A stretch of DNA of 64,000 bases from JANWVO01 sp037446555 (GTDB lineage: Bacteria > Acidobacteriota > Terriglobia > Bryobacterales > Bryobacteraceae): the NCBI GenBank assembly GCA_037446555.1, contig JBBIIK010000001.1:124001-188000 (forward strand). The letters run 5' to 3'. Positions 18,814 through 28,279 of this stretch are shown piece after piece. The notes under the pieces are model-generated. The model was not told the origin of the DNA. It was given only the letters and a program-made list of their open reading frames with translations, and made no database searches. Position 1 is the stretch's first letter, and each line of letters starts with the position of its first letter. A program made the position numbers and the translations under genes.

Positions 18814-20193
18814 ATGAGGTACACGGCCCTTTTCTTTCCGTTCCTGCTCATGGCCCAGGGTCCCTACGTGGCCGAGGGGCTCCGCATCGGCGAAGTTACA
18901 GAACGCTCCGCCGCCGTGCGGTTCCGCATATCGCAACAGCCGACCCAAAACAAAGGCCGCTTTGAGGCGCCCAAATATGAAGGCGCGCGTCCGCCGGCGC
19001 TGCCCGCCGACCAGGATCCGTGGCTGCTGCCGGGCGCAGTGCCAGGGCTTGCCGGGCGCGTCCGCCTTTGGGTCGGCACGCGGCCGGATCTGAAGGACGC
19101 CAAGCCGGGCGAATGGCTGCAGGCCGAGACGAGGAACGACTTCGTCGTGAAGACCCAGATCCCGGGGCTGCGGCCCGCCAAGACTTACTATGTCGGCCTG
19201 GAAATCCACGCCAGACCCGAGAAGGCCATGGCCTCTTTCACAACAGCGCCGGAGCCGAGCCGCCGCGCGCCGGTGAAATTCACCGCCGTCACCGGCCTGT
19301 CCTGGCGTTCCCTCGACCATGATGCCGGTTTTGGAATTTTCCCGTCCATGGCAAAACTGGCCCCGAATTTCGCTGTGTTCACGGGCGACAATGTGTACTA
19401 CGATCTGGATCCTCCGCTCGCCTACAATGTCGAAACCGCCCGCTATCACTGGCAGCGGCTTTATGCCATGCCGCGGCCCCTGGAGTTCTTCGCCGCTGTT
19501 CCGCAGTACTGGATGAAGGACGACCACGATACGCTTTCCGACGACTGCTGGCCGGGGCTCGATCCCGACTGGATGAAGCCCATGACGTTCGCCGGCGGCC
19601 AGCGGATCTTTCTGGAGCAGACCCCCATCGTGGACAAGACCTGGCGCACGTTCCGGTGGGGCAAGGGCCTGCAGATCTGGCTCCTGGAGAGCCGCGACTA
19701 CCGTTCCTCGAACAATGCCCCCGACGGTCCTTCGAAGACCATTCTCGGCGCCGAACAGAAGGCATGGCTGAAGAAGACCGTGGAGGAGAGCGACGCGGAC
19801 TGGAAGGTCATCGTCAGCCCGACGCCGTGGATCGGACCGAACCGTCCTGACAAAGCCGACAACCATGCCAACCAGGCTTTCGCCACGGAAGGGAATGAAT
19901 TGCGCGCTTGGGCCGCGCAGAAGAAAAACCTCGTCATCGTCTGCGGCGACCGCCACTGGCAGTATCATTCCGTGGATCCACAAACCGGACTGCACGAATT
20001 CGCCACGGGGCCGGCATCCGATCCCCACGCCGGCGGCAGCCCGGGCGAGGACAAGCGCTACCACCGCTTCCACCGCGTGGCAGGCGGGTTCCTGAGCGTT
20101 ACCGTGGAGCCGTCGGCGTCGGGCAGCCGGCTGGTGCTGCGCCATCATGACGTGAAGGGCAACGTGGTATACGAGTTCTCGCCGGGCGCCTGA
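18814..20193 (+). CDS. Exported PhoD-like alkaline phosphatase/phosphodiesterase
   Basis: 459 residues. A short signal peptide (MRYTALFFPFLLMAQ) is followed by a beta-sandwich N-terminal domain with a conserved GRVRLWVGTRP segment, then a calcineurin-like metallophosphatase domain. Metal ligands are visible in FTGDNVYYD near residue 190, MKDDHD near 235, and CGDRHWQYH near 380. PhoD-type enzymes release phosphate from mono- or diesters in the periplasm or outside the cell. The ATG at 18814 is placed directly after a strong promoter; the in-frame ATG 24 bases upstream overlaps that promoter and is rejected. It is followed 61 bases later by an agarase-like gene. Confidence 0.82.
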   Translation: MRYTALFFPFLLMAQGPYVAEGLRIGEVTERSAAVRFRISQQPTQNKGRFEAPKYEGARPPALPADQDPWLLPGAVPGLAGRVRLWVGTRPDLKDAKPGEWLQAETRNDFVVKTQIPGLRPAKTYYVGLEIHARPEKAMASFTTAPEPSRRAPVKFTAVTGLSWRSLDHDAGFGIFPSMAKLAPNFAVFTGDNVYYDLDPPLAYNVETARYHWQRLYAMPRPLEFFAAVPQYWMKDDHDTLSDDCWPGLDPDWMKPMTFAGGQRIFLEQTPIVDKTWRTFRWGKGLQIWLLESRDYRSSNNAPDGPSKTILGAEQKAWLKKTVEESDADWKVIVSPTPWIGPNRPDKADNHANQAFATEGNELRAWAAQKKNLVIVCGDRHWQYHSVDPQTGLHEFATGPASDPHAGGSPGEDKRYHRFHRVAGGFLSVTVEPSASGSRLVLRHHDVKGNVVYEFSPGA

Positions 20194-20254
20194 TTGGCTG
20201 CAGCCGCTTGTCATCGGACTCCGCCGTCTGATACCACTTCAGGCAGGAGTTCCC

Positions 20255-22321
20255 ATGGAACGAAGAACCTTCCTTGCGACGGCCGCGCTTTCCACCTCCG
20301 TTCCCTTGCCCGCGGACGCGCAGAAGCTGGGCGTCTGGACCACGCTGGGTGCGCTGGCCGAAAGGGACGGCGCAACGCCCATCGAAGGCGCCCGCTGGTT
20401 CGAGGCGGAGAAGCCTGGCGATGGGATGTCGTTCGTTTTCCGCCCGGGATTGCTGCAAGGCGCCAAAGCGATCACTTGCGACATGCTGATTGACGGCAAG
20501 GATGTGATCGCATTCCGGATCACACTGCAGGAGGGCGAGAAAGGCCGCCGCTTCCGCTACGACTTCGGCGGGCTGCCGCAGTGCAGCTTCCGCGTGCGCA
20601 TGGACCTCTCCCTCGTGGACCAGAACCGCTGGATGGCGGACCGTGAGGCGGCTTTCCTGAAGCCGCTGTGCGGCGGAGACCGTGTGGACCTCGCACTGGT
20701 CGACCGCCTCACGTTCACCGTCCTGCGCAAGGCGCCGCGCACGGCGCGCTGGTGCATGACCGAGCTGGCGTGGCTGCCGAAGATGCCGGGGCGCCTCTCC
20801 GCGCCCGTGCTGCCCAAGGGGCCCCTGATCGACGAATTCGGCCAGAGCGCGCTGCATGAGTGGCCCGGCAAGACGCGCAGCGCGGAAGAGCTGAAGCAGC
20901 GGCTTGGCGTGCAGCTCCAGCTTGCGCCCAAACAAGAGTGGCCGGAGTCGTTTTCCCGCTGGGGCGGGTGGAAGGCGCTGAAGCTCGGCGAAGGCACCGG
21001 CTTCTTCTTGGCGAAGAAGCAGGGCGGCCGCTGGTGGCTGGCCGATCCCGACGGCTACGCCTACTGGTCCACGGGGCTCGATTGCGTGCGAGTGGATTGC
21101 GAAGCGCGCGTCGACGGACTGGAAACGGCCCTGAAGTGGAGCCCGGAGAAGCCCGAATACGACGAGGCCTGGCAGGAGGGCCGGCCCGGGCGCGCGGGCG
21201 CGAAGTTCGTCAACTTTCTGGCGGCCAACTTTATCCGCGTCTTCGGCCGCGACGGCTGGCGCGACAAATGGGCGGCCATCGCCCTGGCCGAAATGCGCCG
21301 CCTGCGCTTCAACACGGTGGCCAATTGGAGCGAATGGCAGTTCGCCGCCAGGGCATCCTTTCCCTACGTCCGCCCGCTGAACTTCCGCGGCGCCCGCTGC
21401 GGCGTGATTTACCGGGATTTTCCCGACATCTTCCACCCGGGGTTCGAGGACGACGCCGCCGATTACGCACGGCAGCTCGAGGACACAGCCAAGGATCCCG
21501 CCTTCCTCGGCTACTTCCTCATGAACGAGCCCACATGGGGCTTTTCAAGCGAATTGCCCGCGGCCGGCATGTTTTACACCACCGACCTCTGCCACACGCG
21601 CGAGGAGCTGGCCCGGTGGCTTGCAAAGAAGTACGAAACCGCCGCGGCGCTCTCGAAGGCGTGGAACATGGAGGTCTCCTTCGAACAGGTCGCCCGCGGC
21701 CGCTGGCGCAAGCCGCTGTCGAAGGAATCTCAGTCCGATCTGCGCGAGTTCAGCGTGCGGATGGTGGAGCGCTACTTCGCCACGCTGTCACGCGCCTGCC
21801 GCAAGGCCGACCCCAACCACTTGAACCTGGGCATGCGCTGGGCGGGCGTGCCGCCGGAGTGGGCCGTGGCAGGCATGAAGAGCTTCGACGTCTTTAGCCT
21901 GAACAACTACCGCGACAAGCTGGCTCGCGATGTTTCCGACAGGATTCACGCCATGCTCGGCATGCCCGTGATGGTCGGGGAATGGCACTTCGGCGCGCTC
22001 GATGCCGGGCTGCCGGCCTCCGGCCTCGGGCATGTGAAGACGCAGGCCGACCGCGGCCGCGCCTACCGCGTCTATCTGGAGGACGCCGCCGCCAACCCGA
22101 ATTGCGTCGGCGCGCACTGGTTCACGCTGTACGACCAAAGCGCGCTGGGCCGCTTCGACGGCGAGAACTACAACATCGGTTTTCTGGACATCTGCAATCG
22201 CGCGTACCCGGAGATCGGCAATGCGGCCATCGCCGCGCACGAGAGAATGTATCAGGTCGCCTCGGGCGCGGCGGCGCCTTTCGCCGACGCCCCCGAGTAC
22301 CTGCCGATTCTCAGCGTTTGA
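20255..22321 (+). CDS. Exported agarase-like (GH50/GH42-type) glycoside hydrolase
   Basis: 688 residues. The N-terminus MERRTFLATAALSTSVPLPADA is a Tat-like signal. Residues about 25-200 form a carbohydrate-binding-like beta-sandwich. From about 235 there is a TIM barrel with ADPDGYAYWSTGLDCV, FLMNEPTWG near 422 (candidate acid/base Glu after Asn) and VGEWHFGALD near 573 (candidate nucleophile Glu), the arrangement of clan GH-A enzymes such as GH50 agarases and GH42 galactosidases. The substrate is not readable; agar itself is unlikely in a soil organism, so a galactan or other beta-linked polymer is plausible. An AGGAG site precedes the ATG. It ends 12 bases before the convergent ACT-domain gene. 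Confidence 0.75.
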   Translation: MERRTFLATAALSTSVPLPADAQKLGVWTTLGALAERDGATPIEGARWFEAEKPGDGMSFVFRPGLLQGAKAITCDMLIDGKDVIAFRITLQEGEKGRRFRYDFGGLPQCSFRVRMDLSLVDQNRWMADREAAFLKPLCGGDRVDLALVDRLTFTVLRKAPRTARWCMTELAWLPKMPGRLSAPVLPKGPLIDEFGQSALHEWPGKTRSAEELKQRLGVQLQLAPKQEWPESFSRWGGWKALKLGEGTGFFLAKKQGGRWWLADPDGYAYWSTGLDCVRVDCEARVDGLETALKWSPEKPEYDEAWQEGRPGRAGAKFVNFLAANFIRVFGRDGWRDKWAAIALAEMRRLRFNTVANWSEWQFAARASFPYVRPLNFRGARCGVIYRDFPDIFHPGFEDDAADYARQLEDTAKDPAFLGYFLMNEPTWGFSSELPAAGMFYTTDLCHTREELARWLAKKYETAAALSKAWNMEVSFEQVARGRWRKPLSKESQSDLREFSVRMVERYFATLSRACRKADPNHLNLGMRWAGVPPEWAVAGMKSFDVFSLNNYRDKLARDVSDRIHAMLGMPVMVGEWHFGALDAGLPASGLGHVKTQADRGRAYRVYLEDAAANPNCVGAHWFTLYDQSALGRFDGENYNIGFLDICNRAYPEIGNAAIAAHERMYQVASGAAAPFADAPEYLPILSV

Positions 22322-22333
22322 AGCGCGGGCGCC

Positions 22334-22747
22334 TCAGGCCGAAAGCAGCTTCACGGCCTTCTTGATGTCGCCCTGCACCACCTGAATCAGCGCCCCGAAG
22401 CGCCCCTCGCCCGAGGCGATGGCTTGCATGGCGTGGACGTCGATGCCTGCCGCGGCCAGCTTCGCCGTGGCGTCGGCGGCCGCGCCCGCGCGGTCCTCGC
22501 CGTTCCAGCAGATCACGTTCTGCTTCGGCCCGCATTCGAGCTTCAGCTTCTTCGCCGCCTTGGCGAAGAGCTTCGGATCGGCGGGCACGAGGTCGAACTG
22601 CGCCTTCTTGCCCTTCACCGGATAGGCCCAAAGCCCCAGCAAATTCACGCCCGCGTCGCGCAACGCCCCCAGCAGCTTCGCGCCCTCTCCCGTCTTGTTG
22701 GGCACAGTGACCGAGTAGTAAGGCAGCACGGCAATGTTGTCAGCCAT
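22334..22747 (-). CDS. ACT-domain-like protein
   Basis: 137 residues without signal or membrane segments. The start MADNIAVLPYYSVTVPNKTGEGAKLLGAL in consecutive parts shows the beta-alpha-beta beginning of an ACT domain (VPNKTG...LLGALRDAGVNLLGLW); a second related half follows near residue 75-125. ACT domains bind amino acids or other small ligands and regulate metabolic enzymes; stand-alone versions act as sensors. No partner gene is adjacent. GGAGGA 7 bases before the ATG at 22747 supports this start over the longer frame. The ligand is unknown. Confidence 0.7.
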   Translation of the reverse strand: MADNIAVLPYYSVTVPNKTGEGAKLLGALRDAGVNLLGLWAYPVKGKKAQFDLVPADPKLFAKAAKKLKLECGPKQNVICWNGEDRAGAAADATAKLAAAGIDVHAMQAIASGEGRFGALIQVVQGDIKKAVKLLSA

Positions 22748-22878
22748 GAAGTTCCTCCAGCATGTGAATTGTCGGATCGAATTGATTGTATCCCGAAGCC
22801 GGGGAAAAACAAGAGGCGGCCCGCCGCGGCACTCGCCGCAAGACAAGCCGCCCGGTGTTGCGGAGATCGAATCGCGCT

Positions 22879-23280
22879 TCAGGACGCCGGAACGCGCTTG
22901 GCCTCAAAGGGCCGGCCCTGCCCCTGCCCGCCTTCACGGCGCGATGTGCCCTTCAGCATGTCGCCTTCGACGGTGCCCTCATACACGGAAGTCATCGTGC
23001 CGTTCGGCGTCTCCATCACGGTCTTGAACGAGAACTTGTTGCCCTCAATCTTGCCTTCCTGGATCTCCATCGTCCGCGGCTCCATCTGCCCGAACTGCAT
23101 GGTGATCTTGCCGGTCAGCTTGTCGCCTTCCGACTTCAGCTCAAACGTCTGCCGGACGGTCACTTCCTCGCCGCCGCGGTTCATGGTTCGCTCGGACACC
23201 CACTTGCCGTCGATCTGGCCGGCAGCGGCCAGACCGGCGGCAACAACAAGAACAGTCAAAATGGTGAGACAGGCTCTCAT
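22879..23280 (-). CDS. Small exported hypothetical protein, lipocalin-like
   Basis: 133 residues. A clear signal peptide (MRACLTILTVLVVAAGLAAAG) is followed by a beta-rich domain that begins IDGKWVSERT and repeats strand patterns such as TFELKSEGDKLTGKI and GKIEGNKFSFKT. That layout is typical of small periplasmic beta-barrel or lipocalin-like proteins found in tandem families in Acidobacteriota. AAGGAG lies 7 bases before the ATG at 23280, so the TTG six bases upstream is rejected. No function is assigned. It is divergent from priA. Confidence 0.7.
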   Translation of the reverse strand: MRACLTILTVLVVAAGLAAAGQIDGKWVSERTMNRGGEEVTVRQTFELKSEGDKLTGKITMQFGQMEPRTMEIQEGKIEGNKFSFKTVMETPNGTMTSVYEGTVEGDMLKGTSRREGGQGQGRPFEAKRVPAS

Positions 23281-23331
23281 GGGCAAACTCCTTCAAGCTC
23301 TGAAGCGCGCCCCGGCCGCCTGAGGTTACGC

Positions 23332-25755
23332 ATGCAGCAACTTTTTGCTTACGCCGACTTGAGCCTCCCCGTCCCCCTCGACCGCCGGTTCACCTATTCG
23401 CTGCCGGAAAGCCTTCGCCACCGCGTCCGTCCCGGTTGCCGCGTGCTGGTTCCCTTCGGATCGCGCCGCCTGACGGGCGTGGTGATGCATGTCCACAACG
23501 AGCCGCCGGGCGTTGAGACCAGGGATGTGCTGCGCCTGCTGGATGCCGAACCGGTCTTCGATGCCGCAATGCTCGAGTTGGGCCAGTGGGTGGCCCGCTA
23601 CTATTGCGCGCCGCTGGGCGAGGTGCTCCGGGCGATGGCGCCGCTCGCCGCCGACGTCCGCCAAACGCGTATCTGGGCGCTCACGCAGAAGGGGATCGAC
23701 GTGGTTCGCCAGTTGGGGCTCGACGGCGAGCAGACCGATCCGGCCACGGCCCTGCTGCGCGCGCTCGAGGCGCGCCCGCTCGCCGAGGCGACGCTGGAAC
23801 GCAAGATCGCAGGCGCAAAGAAGCTGCTGGCATCGCTCGAGCGGAAGGGCTTGGTCGAAGCGGAGCAGGCGGCGGGTCTTCGCGATCCGCTCCGCGCACA
23901 CGCCGAGAAGCTCCTGGCCGAATTCGCGCGCCGCCCCGCGGAAGGCGGGAAACTTCCGCGCGCCGAGCGCGAACTGCTCGCCTATCTCGAACTCCACCCG
24001 GGCCCGCACCGCCTCTCCGATCTCGAGCAGTCAGTCAAGGGGGCGCCCCAGGCGGGCCGCGCGCTCGCCCGCAAGGGCCTGGCCACGCTGCGCTACGACG
24101 CCGCCGCCGGCGACCTGGCGTGGGCCCGCCCGCGCCACGTCCTCACCGAGCCGCAGCAACGCGCCTTTGACTCCATCCGCCAGGCGCTGGAGTCGCGCCG
24201 CTTCCACGCCTTTCTGCTTCACGGCGTGACCGGGTCCGGCAAGACTGAAGTCTATCTGAACGCGATCGAGGCGGCTCTCGCGGCGGGCCGCGGCGCTCTG
24301 CTCCTGGTTCCCGAAATCGCCCTTACGCCCGCCGTGGCAGGGCAGTTCCATGCGCGCTTCGGCGACCAGGTGGCCATTTTGCACTCCGCCTTTCACGACG
24401 CGGAGCGCGCCGAGCAGTGGCGCCGGCTGCGCTCCGGCGCCGCACGGGTGGGCGTTGGCACGCGCTCCGCCGTCTTCGCGCCGGTGCGGGATCTCGGCCT
24501 CGTGATCGTCGACGAAGAGCACGACCAAAGCTACAAGCAGGAGGAGACGCCCCGCTACCACGGACGCGACGTGGCGGTGGTCCGCGCCCAGCGTGGCGGC
24601 GCGGTGGTGGTGCTCGGATCGGCCACGCCCTCGCTGGAAAGCCGCTACAACGTGGACCGCGGCAAATACTCGCTGCTCGAGCTTCCCGCCCGCATCGCCG
24701 ACCGACCGCTGCCGTCGGTGGAGATCGTTGATATGCGCCAGGAGTTTCTCGAAACGCGCCAGAATGCGCTGTTCTCGCGCCGCTTGCTGGACTCGATCGT
24801 CGCGAAGCTCGAAGCGGGCGAACAGACCATCCTGCTCATGAACCGGCGCGGCTTCTCCTCCGCAGTCTCCTGCCGGTCCTGCGGCGAGCGCCTCCAGTGC
24901 GTGCATTGCGCCATCGGCCTCACCTTTCACCGCCGCGACAATCGCCTGCTGTGCCACTATTGTAACTACGCCCAGCGCGTCCCGAAGGTGTGCCCCCATT
25001 GCGGCAGCGAGTACCTGTGGTTTCTCGGCTCGGGCAGCGAGAAGGTGGAGGACGAGCTGCGCCGCTGCTTCCCGCACGCGCGCCTGGCGCGTCTGGACCG
25101 CGACACCGCCGCGGGCAAGAACCAGTATCAGCGCATCCTGGGAGGCTTCCGCGAGGGCGCCTTCGACATCCTGGTGGGCACGCAGATGATCGCCAAGGGG
25201 CACGACATTCCGAATGTCACGCTGGTGGGCGTGATCAACGCCGACATCGGACTTGCGCTGCCCGATTTCCGCGCCGCCGAGCGCACCTTCCAGCTCCTGA
25301 CGCAAGTGGCGGGGCGCGCCGGGCGCCACCACTTGCCGGGGCTCGTCATCATCCAGACCACGGCGCCCGACCACTACGCCATCCGCTGCGCCGCTGCGCA
25401 GGACTACGCGAGGTTCTACGAGAAGGAACTCGAGTTCCGCCGCCTCATGCGCTACCCGCCGTTCTGCGCCATGGCCAACATCCTGCTCCGCGCGCCCACG
25501 CAGGAAGCAGCCATGCGGCTTGCCGCCGAGGCGGCCCAACGGCTCGGCCCGGGCGGGGACGGCATCAAGGTCCTCGGCCCCGCCGAAGCACCGGTGCCCC
25601 GTCTCAAGAGCGAGTACCGCTACCAGATCCTGGTCAAGACGCTCTCCCGCCCGCGGCTGAATGAAATGCTGAATGCTTTGCGGAGCTACGCCGCCGAACA
25701 GAAGTGGCCCACCACGGCATTGGTGGTGGACGTGGACCCGGTGACCCTGTTATGA
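23332..25755 (+). CDS. priA: Primosomal protein N' (replication restart helicase PriA)
   Basis: 807 residues, slightly longer than typical PriA. It remodels stalled replication forks and loads the replicative helicase. Visible parts are the N-terminal 3'-DNA-binding domain (VPLDRRFTYSLP), a winged-helix segment, Walker A GVTGSGKTE near 298-306, DEEHD Walker B near 393-397, the zinc region with CRSCG, CVHC, CHYC and CPHCG near 512-560, and helicase motifs GTQMIAKGHD and QVAGRAGR. The ATG at 23332 is the natural family start; an open frame continues far upstream but is not coding. It is followed 10 bases later by a GNAT gene. Confidence 0.95.
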   Translation: MQQLFAYADLSLPVPLDRRFTYSLPESLRHRVRPGCRVLVPFGSRRLTGVVMHVHNEPPGVETRDVLRLLDAEPVFDAAMLELGQWVARYYCAPLGEVLRAMAPLAADVRQTRIWALTQKGIDVVRQLGLDGEQTDPATALLRALEARPLAEATLERKIAGAKKLLASLERKGLVEAEQAAGLRDPLRAHAEKLLAEFARRPAEGGKLPRAERELLAYLELHPGPHRLSDLEQSVKGAPQAGRALARKGLATLRYDAAAGDLAWARPRHVLTEPQQRAFDSIRQALESRRFHAFLLHGVTGSGKTEVYLNAIEAALAAGRGALLLVPEIALTPAVAGQFHARFGDQVAILHSAFHDAERAEQWRRLRSGAARVGVGTRSAVFAPVRDLGLVIVDEEHDQSYKQEETPRYHGRDVAVVRAQRGGAVVVLGSATPSLESRYNVDRGKYSLLELPARIADRPLPSVEIVDMRQEFLETRQNALFSRRLLDSIVAKLEAGEQTILLMNRRGFSSAVSCRSCGERLQCVHCAIGLTFHRRDNRLLCHYCNYAQRVPKVCPHCGSEYLWFLGSGSEKVEDELRRCFPHARLARLDRDTAAGKNQYQRILGGFREGAFDILVGTQMIAKGHDIPNVTLVGVINADIGLALPDFRAAERTFQLLTQVAGRAGRHHLPGLVIIQTTAPDHYAIRCAAAQDYARFYEKELEFRRLMRYPPFCAMANILLRAPTQEAAMRLAAEAAQRLGPGGDGIKVLGPAEAPVPRLKSEYRYQILVKTLSRPRLNEMLNALRSYAAEQKWPTTALVVDVDPVTLL

Positions 25756-25765
25756 CTATCGGAGC

Positions 25766-26545
25766 ATGCGACCGTGGGAGCGCAACGCCGCCAACCTCGC
25801 CGCATTCCTCTCCTTCTACGGACCGGTGAAGGCGGAGCCCGGTCTGCGGCTCATTACGAGCTGGGTGCCGGATGCCGTGTTCAACATCGCGCACCTCGAC
25901 TCGCCCGCCGCGGACCCGGCGGCCAACGGCCCCGGCGAGCTGGAACGCCGCATTGAACGCGCCGCCGCCCACTACGGCGAAATCGGACGCCGCTGGAGCT
26001 TCTGGGTATGCGAGCATCTGGTCGGCCCGCGCACGCTCCGCTGTCTGTACAAGATCTTTGACGCGTACGGCCTCTCCTGCATCTCCGAACCGCCGGGGCT
26101 CGAGATCGACGATCTGCCCGCGCCGCGCCGCCGCCTTCCTGCGCCCGAGGTCCGCACGGGAGCCGATGCGCAAGCCCGCAGCGACTTCGCCGACATCGTT
26201 GCGCAGTGCTTCTCCATCGCGCCGCCGGTCGCCCACCAGATCTATGACGACCCCTCGCGATGGGGCTCGCAGATCGATATCTTCATCGGTTATTCGCAGG
26301 GGCGCGCCGTCACCTGCGCCGCGTTCATCGAGGCGGCTGGCGCCATCGGCGTGTATTCTGTCGGCGCGCTTCCCAACTGGCGCGGGCAGGGCTACGCCGA
26401 GGCGATCATGCGGCATGGAATCGGCGACCTCCGCCGCCGGGGGGCGGCTGGCCCCATCGTTCTGCAATCCTCTCCAGCGGGAATGGATCTTTATCAACGG
26501 CTCGGCTTTCGCCGCGCCACGCGCTACTACGTCTTTTCCTCCTAA
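25766..26545 (+). CDS. GNAT-family N-acetyltransferase
   Basis: 259 residues. The C-terminal half (about 125-255) is a GNAT fold: the acetyl-CoA loop appears as LPNWRGQGYAEAIMRHG near 205-221, and MDLYQRLGFRRATRYYVF near the end is the usual terminal strand pattern. The N-terminal 120 residues are a less conserved extension (SFYGPVKAEPGLRLI) seen in some two-domain acetyltransferases. The substrate is unknown. The gene lies 10 bases after priA and its end overlaps the convergent ammonia-lyase gene by 4 bases. Confidence 0.8.
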   Translation: MRPWERNAANLAAFLSFYGPVKAEPGLRLITSWVPDAVFNIAHLDSPAADPAANGPGELERRIERAAAHYGEIGRRWSFWVCEHLVGPRTLRCLYKIFDAYGLSCISEPPGLEIDDLPAPRRRLPAPEVRTGADAQARSDFADIVAQCFSIAPPVAHQIYDDPSRWGSQIDIFIGYSQGRAVTCAAFIEAAGAIGVYSVGALPNWRGQGYAEAIMRHGIGDLRRRGAAGPIVLQSSPAGMDLYQRLGFRRATRYYVFSS

Positions 26546-28059
26546 GTTCCGCCGCGTCCCCGCCAGGGCTTCTCCATCGTGCACCAGCCCGCCAGCCATG
26601 CGGCCACGCTCTCCATCGCGCCCGAAGCCGGAGCATCGCCCGCCTGCACCGGCGCGCGCTGGCGCAGCAGGAGGAGGAATTCCTCCAACGCAGGACTTGT
26701 CTTGAGCGGGCGCAGGAACTCAATCGCCCGCGACGCCGCCATCATCTCGATGGCCAGCACCATGCGCGCCAGTTCCACTGCCTGGCGCAGCTTCAACGCC
26801 GACGTCATGCCCATGCTCACGAAGTCTTCCTTGTTGCCGCTTGTGGTGATGGATCCCGCCGACGCAGGCGCCGCCAGCACGCGCAGCTCCGCCGTCAGCG
26901 CTGCCGCGGTCACCTGCCACATCATCAGCCCGGACTCGAGCCCCGGATGCGAGGCCAGAAATGCAGGCAGCCCCTCGTTCAGCATCGGGTTCACCAGGCG
27001 GTCGATCCGCCGCTCGCTGATGCCGGCCAGCGCGCACAGCGCCACCGCCAGCGCGTCCATCGCCAGCGCCAGCGGCTGGCCGTGAAAATTCCCGCCGGAA
27101 AGGATCTCGCCGTCGAAGACCAGCGGATTGTCCGTGGCCGAATTCAGCTCGATCGAGAACACGCGCCGCGCCTCGGCGGCCGAGTCCCTCACCGCGCCGT
27201 GGACTTGCGGCGCGCATCGCAAGGAGTAGGCGTCCTGCACGTGCCGGCAGGTGCGGTGCGACTCGCGGATCTCGCTGCCTTCCAGCAGGCTGGCCAGCAG
27301 CCGCGCGCTGGCCCGCTGCCCCGGATGCGGGCGTGCGTCATGGATCCGCGCGTCGAAGGCGCGCGGCGTGCCCCGCAGCGCGTCCGTGGAGAGCGCGCAC
27401 GCCACGTCCGCCATCTCGCACAGGTCTTCAAGGTCGAGCAGCGCCAGCGCTCCCACGCCCAGCATCGCCTGCGTGCCGTTGACCAGCGAGATGCCCTCCT
27501 TGGCCTGCAACCGCAGCGGCTCGATCCCCGCCGCCGCCAGCGCCTCCGCGCTGCTCATCCGCCTGCCGCCGAACTCCGCCTCGCCTTCCCCGATGAGCAC
27601 CAGCGCCATGTGCGCCAGCGGCGCCAGATCCCCGCTCGCGCCCACGCTGCCGCGCGACGGGACCACCGGCGTGACGCCGCGGTTCAGCAAAGCGCACAGC
27701 CGCCGCGCCACCAATGGGCGGATGCCGCTCAGGCCCTTCGCCAGCACATTGGCGCGGATCAGCATCATGGCCCGCACCGCTTCCCGGGGCAGCGGATCGC
27801 CGACACCGCAGGCGTGCGAGCGTACGACGTTTTCCTGCAGCCGCGCCAGATCTTCCGCGCCGATCCGCTCGTCGGAGAGGTAGCCGACCCCCGTGTTCAC
27901 CGCATACACCGGCGCTTCCCCCGCCGCCAGCCGTTCCACGTGCTCGCGCGACTGCCGCATCCGCCTCGCAGCGTGAGCATCCAACTCCGCCTCTTCGCCC
28001 TGCGTCGCCACGGCCAGCACCTGCTCGAGCGTCAACGATTCTCCGTTCAGCTCCACCAT
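26542..28059 (-). CDS. hutH: Histidine ammonia-lyase (MIO enzyme)
   Basis: 505 residues, the usual length for HutH. It converts histidine to urocanate and ammonia using an autocatalytic MIO cofactor formed from Ala141-Ser142-Gly143 in RGSVGASGDLAPL. Tyr52 (VYAVNTGVG) and His82 (RSHACGVG) match active-site residues, and GGNFHGQPLALA and NKEDFVSMG are family segments. The bacterial HAL pattern favours histidine over phenylalanine or tyrosine, though a related aromatic lyase cannot be excluded. No hutU, hutI or hutG gene is nearby, so the rest of the pathway must be elsewhere. Confidence 0.88.
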   Translation of the reverse strand: MVELNGESLTLEQVLAVATQGEEAELDAHAARRMRQSREHVERLAAGEAPVYAVNTGVGYLSDERIGAEDLARLQENVVRSHACGVGDPLPREAVRAMMLIRANVLAKGLSGIRPLVARRLCALLNRGVTPVVPSRGSVGASGDLAPLAHMALVLIGEGEAEFGGRRMSSAEALAAAGIEPLRLQAKEGISLVNGTQAMLGVGALALLDLEDLCEMADVACALSTDALRGTPRAFDARIHDARPHPGQRASARLLASLLEGSEIRESHRTCRHVQDAYSLRCAPQVHGAVRDSAAEARRVFSIELNSATDNPLVFDGEILSGGNFHGQPLALAMDALAVALCALAGISERRIDRLVNPMLNEGLPAFLASHPGLESGLMMWQVTAAALTAELRVLAAPASAGSITTSGNKEDFVSMGMTSALKLRQAVELARMVLAIEMMAASRAIEFLRPLKTSPALEEFLLLLRQRAPVQAGDAPASGAMESVAAWLAGWCTMEKPWRGRGGT

Positions 28060-28279
28060 GGCTTCAGACTACCCTGCCGGCGACACAGCCGCACACGAAT
28101 TCGACTGATCCCGCGGAGCTTCACACCGCACACAGGACGCGCTCCCCCTTGGCATGCGCGACAACCAGGCGCCTCTGCCTGCCCAGGGCGCGACAGGACA
28201 AACCGCCCCTTCGCTCGACCGTGGCGCTTCCGGCAAGCCAGCGTCCGGAATGTCCTGAAGGCGGCTCCCGCTTCTGATC

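Noticed and set aside
28060..28279. Possible small gene or RNA in the 220-base gap between hutH and the OmpA-like gene
   Set aside because: No frame with coding character or start signals and no strong hairpin was visible.
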